The position numbers and the translations under genes are program-made. The notes under the pieces are model-generated. The model was not told the DNA's origin. It was given only the letters and a program-made list of their open reading frames with translations, and searched no databases. A stretch of DNA of 64,000 nt, taken from the NCBI GenBank assembly GCA_948567375.1, contig OX419756.1, positions 11,103,001 through 11,167,000 on the forward strand, given 5' to 3'. Position 1 is the stretch's first letter, and each line of letters opens with the position of its first letter. The stretch comes from Lunularia cruciata. Lineage: Eukaryota; Streptophyta; Marchantiopsida; Lunulariales; Lunulariaceae. Below are positions 48,653 to 61,900 of this stretch, in pieces.

Positions 48653-48682
48653 AAAATCGCTGAACATCTGTTCAGCGATTTT
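48653..48682. repeat. Perfect hairpin, 14-bp arms, 2-nt loop
   Basis: AAAATCGCTGAACA (48653-48666) and TGTTCAGCGATTTT (48669-48682) are perfectly complementary around TC. No gene adjoins it. Confidence 0.9.
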
Positions 48683-50035
48683 CTAGATCTACTGGCGTGC
48701 CACTAATAAGTCGAACTCCGTTATTCTGTTATTTGAGTATCGAGAATATATGTTGGTATTTACGTAAATTTGCGGGGTGCCCTTTTTCATGGAATTTTTC
48801 GAAGAATCGGTTTCACGAGGGTTTGTCTCTCTAACAGTGAAACTGAGTCTAACAAAGTATCATTTAATACCTAGTTTTTCTCCAAGGGAAAACCAGTTTG
48901 TTATGAAAGTGGCATTATTTGAGTGTCAACACCATGGTAGCTCTTTTCCAAGTGTTGTTAACCTTGTTGTGTAAGTAGATTTCCGCATAAAGTGCCTTGA
49001 TATGTTGAAATTATTCTGGTCGAATTGATGACATATGAGTTCCCGTAATTCTCGCGGTTTATGATGAGGATTTACCTAGGAGATACTCAAGCAGCCGATC
49101 CTTAACTCTACCTGGTCATTATTTAATTATAATTGATTACCTGGTCATAATTATTTTTGAACAGTTTTGTGCAAATCTCCATTGAAGTTTGAGCATTGGC
49201 TGTAGGGAGTGGTCTCTATGTGGAAATGTATTTATGTACAACTCTGCGATCCATAAAATAAGCCTCACATCACTTTGAAACTCTTGAATTCAAATACCAA
49301 ATAATTTCAGCAAAGAAGAAAAGATTTGAAAAACTGGACTGTGAATCTATTTTATAATTTGTTCAAATGGCGAGTGAAATCACCTGGCTCTTTTGAAGTA
49401 TAATAGAAACCCCCACTCAACATTCTCGCATCTAGAAATATCTAAACGCCGAATAGAATAGGGCGGTGCGACCTCTTTATTTGTGTTTCAGGCAAGCAAA
49501 GTAAAAACTAAAGAATTCACCGAGTGAAAAATTCGAAACTCGCAAGTCTAAGCTTTTACTTTACCGAGAGGCCCGGTTAAGTAAACACTATGGAGTTTGA
49601 AGAAGAAGGCAAAGAGTGCCAGCTACCTTCATTCATGGCATTCATTTCGCTATTATTGTAAAACCATGTGCCTGCCTCGGTTGCATCCCGCCTCCGCTCC
49701 GTGCTAAAGGGTATAAAGATAACTCTCAGATTATGTCGGAGTTAACTCTCAAGGAGCTTCCGGCACCAGAAGGAAACAGTCCCGGCGGCGATTCTTCTTT
49801 CCGGAGTCTAACCGGTAAACTAACTCGGGCATATTGCGGTATAGCGGAACTGCCGCAACGTTCCGAAGGCACGGTCATGTTAGTTTAACGGTAATGAGGT
49901 CTCTTGAATTCAGTTCCCGTGTGCCGTCAAGTCCCCAAGCCCAGTACCGGAATGCGGTGCCACGCCTTTGTCAGCACGGCCTAAATGTTCTTGTAAGTTG
50001 TTGCGTTGTTATTAAAACACCTCCGTTGTCATTGG

Positions 50036-50250
50036 TTGAATGTTCTTGTAAATTAGCACATGTTACAAGGCCATGCTTGGTCTTGTAGCAGGGAGATCTG
50101 GTCCTCAAACTGCATAGAAGAACAATGCTCTTGTGTGGAGTATTCTGTCGTGTTCTTGTAAATAGTTCATTTTGGCCATGGTTCTGGTCATGGCGAGATC
50201 TGCTTAGAGCATATTGCGCTAACTAGATAGTAGAGCAATGCTCTTGTTTG
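50036..50250. repeat. Two diverged tandem copies, period about 108 bp
   Basis: Both copies begin with GTTCTTGTAAAT and end with AGAACAATGCTCTTGT or AGAGCAATGCTCTTGT, sharing GGAGATCTG/GCGAGATCTG in the middle. A shorter relative (TGTTCTTGTAAGTTG) precedes them near 49986. There is no coding content. Confidence 0.7.
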
Positions 50251-53200
50251 ATATAAATGGAAGTTGTTACTCTTTTTTTAGTAAAAAATTTATTATAGTT
50301 ATTGAAGCCCCGTTGGGGTAACATTCTAATTAATATATACTAGAAGGATCTACATCCATTTTCATGAAATTTCGCATCTTGCATCAAGATTCAGAAAGGC
50401 TTTTATTTTTATATGTATCGAAGTTGATATACTTTGCTCTTTCAAGTCATGAATTACAATCAGAAACAGCTGAGAAAGCAGTACTCTGCGCAAATTATAT
50501 TGTGTCTACTTTAGAGCAACTTTGCTCTCATTTGAAACGAACCTATTAAGAACATTTTGGGAGACGTTGCTCCTCAACAAGATTGCTGTTATACCAGAAG
50601 CTGTCGACATCCACACATTGAATATAATAGTGCGGAGAGATATAAACAATATTTGAAATCATCTGACCATGTGAATTGCTAAAGATTAGGAATCATGGTG
50701 CCTAGTTTGGTGCAGGATAACTAGGCTTGTCTTCTCAGAATCTCGTCCATCAATAAATTTGGTGTTGGTTTTATGCCCTTCATTAATCTAGGTCCTGGGT
50801 TTAATGCCAAGGTGGAGCCATTCAATAAGCCTAATGAATAACCTTATTTTAATATTGTAATTGACATTCTCCTAGCTTGGACTACGTACATGAAATAACT
50901 CAAATTTATGTTGTGAACTTCTGAACCGTTGGGGTCATGGGTGGAAAAAAAATGCCACTTTCTCTTCTTATCTCTTTCATCAATATTTTCAGGTGTAGGT
51001 TTCATAACATTTATTAAAATTGGGTGATGGTTTAATGCCGTTGTAGTAGAGTCAGGATGAGGTTTGGGGCTGTGGAGAGGGTTATCCAAAAAGCACTCGA
51101 AAGTTTATCCGTCCTCCGTTTTGTAACCATATATACTTGGCCACCCCCCAGTTCGAACTCATCGTGCCTGGATGGACCCCCGATCTATGATCTACGTTCC
51201 AAACGTACCATCGCCTACTAGGGTCCCATCAAGTAAATAAGTTTGCAAAGAGGCCCGTTCGTGTAAATAAATATCTACAGGTTCTTCGAATCCGAAGGTA
51301 GAAAGAAACATGCCATTGTCTAACCCCCCGCCCCTCCCAACACAAAGAGTAGGGGGGAAAGCAAGATTCCTGGCCATTACTCACTTCGCCTAGACATGTC
51401 ACCTGGACTCTCTCTCTCTCTCTCTCAATTCGACTCACAAATGTTGCTGGAGTTTCCGTCTCTACTTTTCCTAAAAGTTGCTGACTTGGCCTACCACCAC
51501 CACGACCAGGATCCAGTTTTCCTACAGCAGTGTACATAATTTTGTGGCCCACTATATTGGAAACCCAAATTCAGTTTGCCAGCCACCGGGTTTGAAATCT
51601 CTGGATTTGGTTTTCCAGTATTGCTGAATTTCCTTCGCTGTTTTAGTTGGAAAAGCAACTTGAAGTAACCATCCATCTTCTTAAGTTCGATTACAATTTT
51701 TCAGGCAGTTTTTTCGGAAAGTCAACATGCTCCCTTCCTTCGTCTACCAGGACTCTTCACATGTGCTGTCTTTCCATCTTCTTCGGTGTTTCCATCTCCC
51801 CCGATGTTATCCTATTTTCTTTCTTCTTCTTGGAGTAAGTCCGACTTGACTTAGCCAACAAGCATACGTTCCTTTTGTTCCGACTTTATGTTCATGTGGA
51901 TTCGTCTTTCCACTAACTCTCGACTTTTGTTCTTCAATATGTTGAGCTCCGCCCTCCTTTGAGAAATCTTCTTGACTCAGCCAACTTGCCAATTATTCCT
52001 TCGTATCTTTTATCTTGGACTTTTTCCAGATTTATTTTTCGGATCTCATCTTCTTCTCAATTCATCCCCAATGATATAACTATTCATTAAGGATTAACTC
52101 CACTTGGGCGACAAGCATTTCTGTAGATTTTTACTCTTACTTTCAGTAAAAGATTCCAAAAAGAAACTGCTTGCATCTAACGTAATTGATGAACAGTTTC
52201 AGATAATACCTTAATTTTTGAGATATTTGCGTGTCTCAAAGGGGGTCCCCTTAGAGACATGCCAATATCCTTCGCTGAACAACCACAAATACATGTCATT
52301 GATAATTACTTAAACGGACACAAATGAGAACTTTGTGATTCATATCTGAGACTAAATAGTGTGCAATGCCTTGGTCACGCTTTGGTTCTCGTTGGTGTAA
52401 TGACAAATAAGCACAAAAGAAGTGCTTTCATTCTCATCACCGATATAAGGATCAATATTTATTGACTGGAAATTTATCTTCATCCATATACCTTCGTTCC
52501 ATTATTCATGTAGCTGATAGAAATTGCATCTGGAACTCACCTACATAACGTCTATTATTTCTACTTAATAATTTTGATTGCACCGTAGCAACGTGAACTG
52601 AATTGCGCTCAAAATGAAGTAAATGAAATGATTTCGCATGATCTATGATGAATGATGACGAATGATCTAGAATGTACCCAATACATTTTGCTGTGAAGAT
52701 TATCTTCAAAAACTTTTTAATGTACACATGTTTTCCTTTCTTTAACAAGAAGCTTGTTCTTTCTTCTTTTATGTTGTAACCACATTTTCTTTCCAGCCCC
52801 TGAAAGTCTTATATCTAACTTTTGGTATCATAGCGAGTTTGAGACCTTTCTATTTATGCTCGCGACGTGGCTTTCCCCTTTTATGTTCATAAATATCACC
52901 TCCTCTTCCAAGTCTTGGCAACCTCGGCTAATCTTTTCCCATACATGAGTTAACCAAGCTGATGCCAAAACTCACGTTCGATTTTAGTATGTTCAATTTA
53001 TAGTATCAAAACATGATCATGTCCTTAATTCTTCTCGTAGTCAATTGGAATCCCTGGTTATTAACTTTACACTTTTTAATACTTGTTCGAATTCTTTCTT
53101 TACCCCGTTACGTACTCGAGTGAACTTTCATTGTCAGTCTCTCAACTGAAGATAAGTATTCGCTTCAAAAATTAAAAGTTTATCACTACAAGAGAAGGTA

Positions 53201-53853
53201 GGTGACTTATACGAAATGCACAACCTTTACCTATTTTCGTGAGAGCCACCACGGTTACTATTTGGTCAAACTATTATTGATGTTTCACTGGACGGAATCT
53301 GATGTGTGCATGAGAAAGCAAAGCGTTATAAATGTTGACCTGGTCAAGGCAAAGATTCTATGGTGGTATACCCAAAGTCTTCAATGAGAAAGAACTTTTA
53401 ACTCACAATACCAGATACTTCTGGAAGTGTCTCAAGTTAAGTTTTCACCATAGCTAATACATTGATAGTTGGGTTTGACTTCCCAAAGGTATAAACAATA
53501 AGGTATAGAAAATGATATGTTACTAATATTGCTATACTGCACTTTATGTCCCTGTCTTTTTGAAAGGACGGATCAACTTCGATATTGTGTGCATGGCACT
53601 TCGGATTAGTTGATACCCAACAAAAGACGCCTAAATACATTATAAAATCAAAATTAATATTTATTAATATCAGGGAAGTACCCATCTTACTTTTAGCTTA
53701 ATCTAATAATAATCTGCGAATTTGGAAGTCTTACAAAATCTAACATACCAGATTACATAGAGAATAATTCTAGTCAAGATGCAAGTCGATTATAAGAGCC
53801 CTTGGACTTTTTTTTGTGGCCATTCTTCCTCTGAGTTCTCTTTGCTGTCGCGT

Positions 53854-54757
53854 GAGATAATACATGCATTCATGTGAAGTCTCGTATGCTTCTTTCATTT
53901 CGGACTTGTTGGTGCCTTGTGCTCCTTCCCCCTTTCTTCGGGATACTTTATATATATCTATGTTGAATATGCTTTCATGCAGTGGAATGATACATGCAAT
54001 GCAAATGTCATTCCACTCTCCGGTGAGGGCAATGAGTCTGGCGCCGAGACTGTAGTTATCCATAACTAGCTGTCCCCTGACATAATACATACATTCATAT
54101 GAAGAAGTCTCATATGCTTCTTTCATTTCGCACTTGTTGGTGCCTTGTGCTCCTTCCCCCTTTCTTCGGGATACTTTATCTATCTATTTTGAAAATGCAT
54201 TCATGCAGTGGAATGATACATGCAATGCAAATGTCATTCCACTCTCCGGTGAGGGCAATGAGTCTGGCGCCGAGACTGTAGTTATCCATAACTAGCTGTC
54301 CAGTGACATAATACATACATTCATATGAAGAAGTCTCATATGCTTCTTTCATTTCGCACTTGTTGGTGCCTTGTGCTCCTTCCCCCTTTCTTCGGGATGC
54401 TTTATATATCTATGTTGAATATGCATTCATGCAGTGGAATGATACATGCAATGCAAATGTCATTCCACTCTCCGGTGAGGGCAATGAGTCTGGTGCCGAG
54501 ACTGTAGTTATCCATAACTAGCTGTCCCGTGAGATAATACATACATTCATATGAAGAAGTCTCATATGCTTCTTTCATTTCGCACTTGTTGGTGCCTTGT
54601 GCTCCTTCCCCCTTTCTTCGGGATGCTTTATATGCTATACCTATGTTGAATATGCATTCATGCAGTGGAAGGATACATGCAATGCAAATGTCATTCCACT
54701 CTCGGGTGGGGGCAATGAGTCTGGTGCCGAGACTGTAGTTATCCATAACTACAGTCT
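53854..54757. repeat. Four tandem copies of a 225-226-bp unit
   Basis: Copies start at GA(G/C)ATAATACAT(G/A)CATTCAT at 53854, 54079, 54305 and 54531, spaced 225, 226 and 226 bp. The copies are very alike. Each contains CTTGTTGGTGCCTTGTGCTC, CTTTCTTCGGGAT and GGCAATGAGTCTGG(C/T)GCCGAG. Both strands are open within a unit, but the period is not a multiple of three, so the frame changes between units except where small indels compensate. The - strand reading repeats MDNYSLG(A/T)RLIA and SRRKGEGAQGTNK. The most likely description is a young minisatellite; a repeat-protein gene is less likely. Confidence 0.92.
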
Positions 54758-54759
54758 CG
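54728..54759. repeat. Perfect hairpin, 15-bp arms, 2-nt loop, at the end of the 226-bp array
   Basis: CGAGACTGTAGTTAT (54728-54742) pairs perfectly with ATAACTACAGTCTCG (54745-54759) around CC. The left arm is part of the fourth repeat unit and the right arm is an inverted piece of the same unit sequence, so the array ends in an inversion junction. Confidence 0.9.
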
Positions 54760-57189
54760 ATTTGCAGTTATCCTAATCATAGTCATCCAGAGTCAGGATC
54801 ACGATTATTTTCAAAAGAATCAGGATTTAGATTGCACTTACAGAGGTTAGAGAATATTTAATTATAAATAATAGAAAAGGATTTTTCGTAAGTTTAATTT
54901 TAAAAATAATCACACTTACCAAGAAATTGCAGCTATAAGGTTGTCTGAACTCGGTATGTTCCTCGGGTCCATTGTACTTATGAACAATTTATTGCACTCT
55001 GGCGTTTTTTTTGTTTTTTTTGTTTTCCCTGCCAACCTCATATTGAACTTATCTAGACCATTGTGGACTGTAAGTTACATCGGATTATGAGCTAAATGTG
55101 TATTATACTCATAATAATTGTGGAAGCCCACACCAACGGAAAGAATGGGTGCACGAAATAATCGAGAGATTAGTGTCCTTTCCATCCCACACATGCCTTG
55201 GCTTACTTCAATAATTAGAGTACACTCCAGGTTTTCTAGGTTACTCTGGGTGTTGAGAATCTTATATGATAACCTTTCCATAAATAGTAATAAGAATTTC
55301 CAATGAGAGATAGAAATATGTGAGAATTCGCCAAAAAGAAAAGGAACACAAACGTATATGGTTGTGAAAAGAATCAATTGATTTCTGATCTTTGAGTAGA
55401 TCATATCAACATACTATATCTCCTGAGAGTTTTTGTTATGACAGATTTCAACTAAATAAGAAGAATAGTTGATTTGAAACATAAATCGTTTATAATACGC
55501 AAAAGTATTAAATGATTTGGATTGAGAAACTTTTGTATTATGATCTAACCTATCGTTGAACACACCCTTTAGGATACGCAAAAGTGATAAGTGACATGTA
55601 TTAAGAAACTTTTGTACCATGAACAGACCAGTCGTCGAACACCCTGCATTTACTTTTATAAAACCCAGAAATTAGAATTGTTTCAGTTTTGCGCGTTAGT
55701 TGTGGGGTGTAATGCTTTCTTGAAATGGTAGTTGTGTGAATTTTGAAAAGTTTTTGTTCAGTGGATTCACTAAAAGCCTGATCGTGCAATGGATTTTAAC
55801 GGCATACATTTTGCTAGTCCGACATCCAATTCACCCATAAAATGTTTTGTCTCCACATCTGCACCAAAGATTAGCTTGTTCTAGAGAAGGTAAAACTAGG
55901 AGTACTGTCTAAAATTATTCATAATTTATTTCCAGCAGTTTAAATATTTATTTTTCACTCTTGACTATAGAGCAGTCTGTCGAAGTCCAAATCACATTTT
56001 TTAAGATCAGAATTCTAAACATGACGACCGAGGGGGATTAAATATTTATGACAATCTACTAGCTGAGCGGCATCTTCCTTTCGATATCGTGGGAATTAGA
56101 GTTCAGTATATCTGGGTAAAGCGTTAGGAAATTGCTCAGGAAGCAGGCACCAGTTATTCCATATCTTTCCGTAATTTTCCTTAAAGTTTGAGGTTTCTGC
56201 GTCTGTGTCTAGATTTAGTTGATCAGTATCATAACACAATTCTTGAATAGAAGCCCGTTTATGTTAAAAGAAAAAGAGAAAAAGAACTAAAAGCCCTTCA
56301 TTACCTACCTCCCTGCATGCTTTGTAATTTTGTAGCAAGGGCGTAGTTAGTAATAAGTAGTATAATTGGTATATTTTGTGCCAAACATGGTTGCTCCGAT
56401 TACTTCCCGATTTATTATTTTATACTTCTTCTTTTCGGTGAATTCAAGGAGTATATCTCGCAGTCAGCTTCATATCACATTTGGAATAAAAAACTTGGGG
56501 TTATGTATAATTTGGACTCGATGTTCACTACAAGTTTCATCACTCTGCTTTTCTCGTCCATTTCTCGTCCAGAATTGATATCATCCTCAGATATCATCGA
56601 AGACTACAAACTGCAAATCGGAAATTCGTTTCAGCTCCTCGAGTTGGATCGGTATTGCTAATATTAAAATCGATATGCATATAACTAAGGTACACTATTT
56701 TGGAGCCATGTCGAAACCTTCAACGATTGGATATGCAAACACTAGCGTTTCCATAACTCTTTCTGGTTTTGTTTTGTTGACCAGGCGAACTCTCGAACTA
56801 GTAGTGAGGTCAACTGCATCCACTACATTGGTTTCATCAACATTACCACGGATGGAAATTTGTCCTTACGCAAATAATAAAAATCAGTTATAATTATTCC
56901 TTCCTTTCTAGCACATTTTGTAGTTTAGCACGATCGTATTTCAACTAGTGATGGTGCTCACATCCCTCACGCTGAACAAAAGATAACAAGCCTTGTAATA
57001 AGACAGTTTTAGCTACCAAAATTCCACAGTACATGTCAAAAGTATCCATTCCATAGATCAAAGAGCTACTTGAGCAGTGAATATACTGTGGGGGCATCCA
57101 TGTTCTCATGTTGTATTGTTTGGAACCACTCTCGAATGCGACACTTCTACTTTATCGCCCAGCATTGTTTATCAATTATACTTAGTATT
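54760..57189. other. AT-rich intergenic DNA
   Basis: No gene is supported. A homopolymer patch of T runs broken by G lies at 54996-55026. A diverged duplicate about 105 bp apart is visible at about 55490-55545 and 55572-55625 (shared ATACGCAAAAGT and GAAACTTTTGTA). Frames of 60-109 codons are unrecognised. Confidence 0.45.
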
Positions 57190-57960
57190 ATATTAGTTCT
57201 GGGCCATTACCTTAAGTACGAGGCTGCTGCTGCCTTGCCGAGTAGACGAAGCACTCTGTACGTGTTGCAGGTCGCGATTGAATGACTGAATGCATGAATG
57301 AATGAGGAGGAGGTTAGGTCTGAAGGTACAGTGTTACGAGCTAGGGGGAGGCTTGATTGATTCTCACCTGTCGTCAAACTCGAACGTCGAGAGAAGAATT
57401 GTGTCTTTACTTAGCGCTCTGCGATTCTGCTTGACTTTGAGTTCCTGGCTAAGATACGGTGCTCATTCGCACCGGGAAAGCTGGACCGTTATCTGCTATT
57501 GTCGGGAATGTTTCGCTATTTTCGGGGGAGCTTCCCAGGAGGGGTCGTTTCCACCGGGTACTTTGTGATGTGACCTGTTATTCCCGGTAACGTTGCCGTG
57601 GGAAAAATGAAGGCTGCTGCTGCTGCTGCTTTGAGTCTGTCAATGAACGGGAAGTTTCAAAACTCACCGGCTGCTGCTTTGGTACTGTTATCCGTTACTT
57701 TCGATGCAATTGTCCTCTTCCCGTGGAAAACGCTGCTGCTTTCTTCCCCCCGTTAAGTCTGTCCGTTGCCTGTAACTGTCAAACCCACCGTGGCGAGTGT
57801 GAGAGTGAGTTTGAGATCCGGGAAACCTCGTTCCCACAGGCTAGTTTGTGAGGTTCTCCTTTAATTTCGGGGCCACTTTCGGGAATTTTGCCAATGGGTT
57901 GGCTGCTGCTTGCTTTCCTCCCCGCTCAATCTGTCTGATGCCGGCAAGTGACAAAATCCA
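57190..57960. promoter_or_regulatory. GC-rich, CTG-rich patch resembling a gene leader
   Basis: Clearly richer in GC than its flanks, with repeated GCTGCTGCT runs (57224, 57612-57631, 57669, 57731, 57902) each followed by related CTTTGAGTCTGT or CTTTCTTCCCC words and separated by CGGGAA/CCGGTAA blocks. This looks like diverged internal duplication in a transcript leader. No open frame of interest begins in it, and the DNA to 58700 has only short frames. It may belong to an unrecognised + strand transcript or non-coding RNA. Confidence 0.3.
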
Positions 57961-58991
57961 CCCGAGTCTTCCAGTCAGAGGCGTCTCGACTGGCGTTGAT
58001 GAGACGGCGTCTTCTCGATGAAGTCATGACTCGTGGCAGTCGCCGTTCATGATGAATTGAATTCGAAACAACTGCAACATGCGAAGAAGTTGACACTACG
58101 GTTTCATGGACTTGTACTGGAGATTCTGGGACAATGTGTGGCAAAAGACTTCTATTAAGGGGCCATGGAAGAGCAAGAGATTTTAGAGATTCAGATGCGA
58201 GCCGGGTGAAATCTGCTGAAGATAGTAGATCCGTACGTTGTGCAATTCCGCTGTACTTCGATATTATGGAAATGAAATCTGCGCGGCAGAATGAGATCTG
58301 CTCAAGGCAAGTCCGGGTTTCATTTACTGAGTTTTAAAACCCAAAATCTGAAAGAGTTTGTTTTGGGGTTGCTTTCATACCACAGGTTTAGTCTCGTGCT
58401 CCTAGGGGACAAAATTGCCAGTCTTCTGTCATACATCCTGCATGGTTGAACCCTAATTTTTCAAAAAGAGATGAAGTCGGCATTCGCACAAATGTGATTC
58501 CCATAAGTGGTCATAACATCTGCCAGCACTTATGAGGCCTTACCTAAGACAGTTCATTTCGCAGTAGGCCTCCTTCCAGTCTACGGTGAAATCTCATCGA
58601 ATTTAGACTGTCGAGTCCAGGTACAGATATTCCCGAGATGTTGTGAGGAGAAAGCGATTTACTCAAGGAGAGAACTTTACAAGGTGATCTAGCGACGATG
58701 TTTAGATCTTCTTCCCTTCCTAGAGACGGATATCCTCTTCTCTAATAGACAGCGGCATGGCACAGGCCTCAGTGGTTACACTCAAAAATTTAAGAACTCA
58801 GATAACATACATTTTACAACAAGGTGTGGCCTGTATCGAGTTTAGGACCCACTGTTGGCTCTGTGAGACCCAGGAACTCACATAGCTCCATCGCGCTACT
58901 CATCTCCAGCGTAAGACTCGAACAGTAAAAATGAACTCGAAGAAAAGTTCATCAAGCAGACAGGCTGCGGTAGAATACAAGACGAAGAAGC
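57961..58991. other. Intergenic DNA and probable 3' untranslated region of the DUF4079 gene
   Basis: No gene is recognisable. The part adjoining 58991 will carry the 3' untranslated region of the minus-strand gene. A 67-codon ATG frame at 58134-58337 (+) has no known domain. Confidence 0.4.
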
Positions 58992-61900
58992 TCAAGGCCA
59001 GTTGGTGAACTCGAAAACTTTACCAACAATTTCCAGACCTGTTGGTACTTGCCACAAGAAGAGAGCAACGTTTAGTGAATTCAGGGCGATATGAAGACTA
59101 CGAGCCGTTTCATCCCCCTTTTGCATGGCGGGTACGAGTGCCGCAGCGAGAGCCCAAAGGACAGTAATTCCTGGTCAAGATGACAGGAAAAGTATTTATA
59201 CGATATTAGAGTTCATCTTCACAAAATGTCACCAGAAACGTGAAGATTGCAGCTCACTGACCACCCTTTTAAGACAGCAACAACTGAGACTCCAGAGTGA
59301 AGTGTTCCAGCCCTGGATAGACACTGCAGACTGAGCTAGGTCCAGACGTAGTGTTGCAACCTACGTCTTAGATTTTGAGACACAGAAATACAGGGTGTTC
59401 AGACAGATACGGAATAGTGAGGACGGGACTAACCGGCGCCAGAAAATAGATGAGGACCCGGGAACAGTTGTCCAGTTCTCAGGTACGTATTTACACAACC
59501 AAGGACGGATGTGAAAATTCCTCCACCGAGCAAGATCGCACCGGCGTTGAAGTGCTTGTCTTTGTATCCTCCTTTCACAAGCTCCTTCCTCTCCTACAAG
59601 ACAAGTCAGTCCGCAACCGAATTACAGAGGGGATTAATACGCCGTATTGTCATAAATAGAGGTGTGAAGTTCCATTGATTCTGACACTCGTTTAAGCTCG
59701 TTAGCAGAGCGGCTGAAAGCCACCTGATAACATTGAAGTTGTCTTTTACATACCGAGTGATGATAAATGGCTATGGCAAGTGTGACTAATGTGGTTCTCG
59801 GAAACCTCCGACAAGGAAACAGTACGGTGCTTTTACTGGCTCCATACGAATGAACGTTCATAGGCTCTGATTGCTGGCCCTGTGAACAGCTAAGAGTACA
59901 CTACCGCAATCGTTCGAAGTGTTTGTCGTTCTCTCGAACTGCGACTGAGCACTTTGCTCAGTCGTCTTGCTGGCTACCACAGTGCAAAGTTATCAGGAAT
60001 GGCAGATCAACCGATCCATAATTCCTCAGTAGTGGATACATAAAATCCTTAGTCAGAGAAATCGATATGCCACCTTAAGTAGTAGCAGTAGTGGCATAAG
60101 AAGGAAGCCATGTCGTGCACACCAATTAGTAGATACATGCTGGAAGCAAGGGGACAGCTGACATGAGACACTTTCTAACCTCAGTGAGTTTGTTGATCTC
60201 TTGCTCCAACGGAGAGGGAGGTGGTTTAGATGTAGACGCTTCTGCTCCTGCTGCAACCGCAACTGGTTTGACTTGCTTCTTCAATTCAGAAATCTCATTT
60301 CCGATGGTTCTTACTCGCCTCCACTGCCAACCTAGGTAGCCAGAGTAAAGTGTGAAGGCTAATAGCCCACCCATGACGAGGGGGTGGAGAAGTGCAAAAC
60401 TTCGCCCCTCCAGAATGCCATACTCTCCCTTCGCTGCTTGTGCATTCTGCAATCCGAATTCCGAATCAAGTTAGTAAAATCGATTTTTCGTAGCCAGGTA
60501 CCTACGAGCTCTGGTATTATGTACCTCGCTCATGTCTCTTGATGGAGGGTCCTCCATCAAGAGATCAGACCACCCACTACAATGAATGGTATGACGAGCT
60601 ATCTCCAAGGTGGTGCACAGACTTCAGTACAACAACCATCAGAAGGCATGCAAAAGGAAAGACTCATGCCTGGGGTCGATAGTCTCAGTACTACGTTACG
60701 AAGGTTATTAAGTTCCAGGTAAATCAAACCATCAGTCTATACTCGTTTGTTAGCAGTAGACAAAATGGACATCAGCTATGAAACCATCGATTCTCATTCG
60801 TCACTCATTGTGAGAGGAACATAGGACACCCAAACAAGACCAGAATTATCCAGGGCATTCCTGAAAAATTGGCAGGATATAAACCAAATGTGGGTCGTAC
60901 AAGAGCTTCGGGTAACTACTTCAATAAGCCCATTATTCGTGGGTGTGATATGATGTGCCGAACAGAGTCAGTGCTTTGACTATATTTCAATTAAAAGGAA
61001 ACGGTCCTGCTCTGGAGTACGATCTGGATAAACCAACTCTACAGAGATAAACCAACTCCAGTGCACAGGCAATCAAATCCAGTGGTGCACGCAAATGTAC
61101 ACTGCACATAACCTTTCAGACATTTACCCAAAAAGGAAGATTCCTGTTGAGATGGAGGGGGATTGAAGAATGGCAGTCAGAGAATTCAGTCCACTGGAGG
61201 ACGATTGATTTTTAGATGCATAGTAAACCACAACAGGCATGGTCTGCAAAAGTATGAAGGGGAAGTAGCTATGATAGAATGATCACGATCACTTGACAGA
61301 ATGCGAATTTGTCATTCTAAAGTACAGTGTCTGGTGGGCCATGGCAAGAACAAATGGACCTTATCGTCAAGATCAAGACTAGAACATGGCTGAGACAGCT
61401 ACAAGTCATTTATACTGTTACAATCTGCCTTGATGGCGCTCAAACGCGCCTGGATCTCTGCCTCTAAGTTTTAAGCACGCCTTCCTTCCCTGTCCCAAAC
61501 AATCCGTATTCAACCACAAGGATTTGATCATACTAAATGCTCGAAGTTCAGGTCCAGACTAGCAAATTAAACGACAGAATACGCTTCTGTCGTTTCGGCA
61601 CAGAGTATTCAGCTGCAATGAGCTTCGTTGAATTCGACCAACAGAGAAGCCAAGGTTGCTCGAAAATCGATATCAAATTTTCTATCTGGATATCCGGTCT
61701 ACATGGTTCAACTCTCTTTCTAATTTAGCTCTGAACATCCTCATTGCTTATCGACACCCCAATTTACTTTCAAACCATTCACAGAATTCACAAATTCTAC
61801 ATACCTCAGCACCAAGCAGCAAAGGAGATAGCGCAATTCCGGCAGAGAGCCAAGCCTTTTCAATCCCATTGCCTCCTTCCTGGCTAAGTCTCTCCTCGTC

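Larger units (their letters stand above)
47973..53853. other. Long non-coding stretch
   Basis: No gene is supported. It holds a poly(A) patch at 47992-48004, a perfect hairpin at 48653-48682, a more GC-rich block at 49600-49990, two diverged tandem copies at 50036-50250, and a TC run at 51411-51426 within CT-rich DNA (51400-52050) in which Leu/Ser/Phe-rich frames are artefacts. At about 51140-51170 a GTTCGAACT word resembles a polymerase III B box, but no cloverleaf forms. Confidence 0.45.

Noticed and set aside
51130-51210. tRNA-like sequence with a GTTCGAACT word
   Set aside because: No acceptor stem, anticodon arm or cloverleaf can be formed.
53854-54757. CRISPR-like or repeat-protein gene interpretation of the tandem array
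   Set aside because: Units are contiguous without unique spacers, and a period of 225-226 bp shifts frame between copies.
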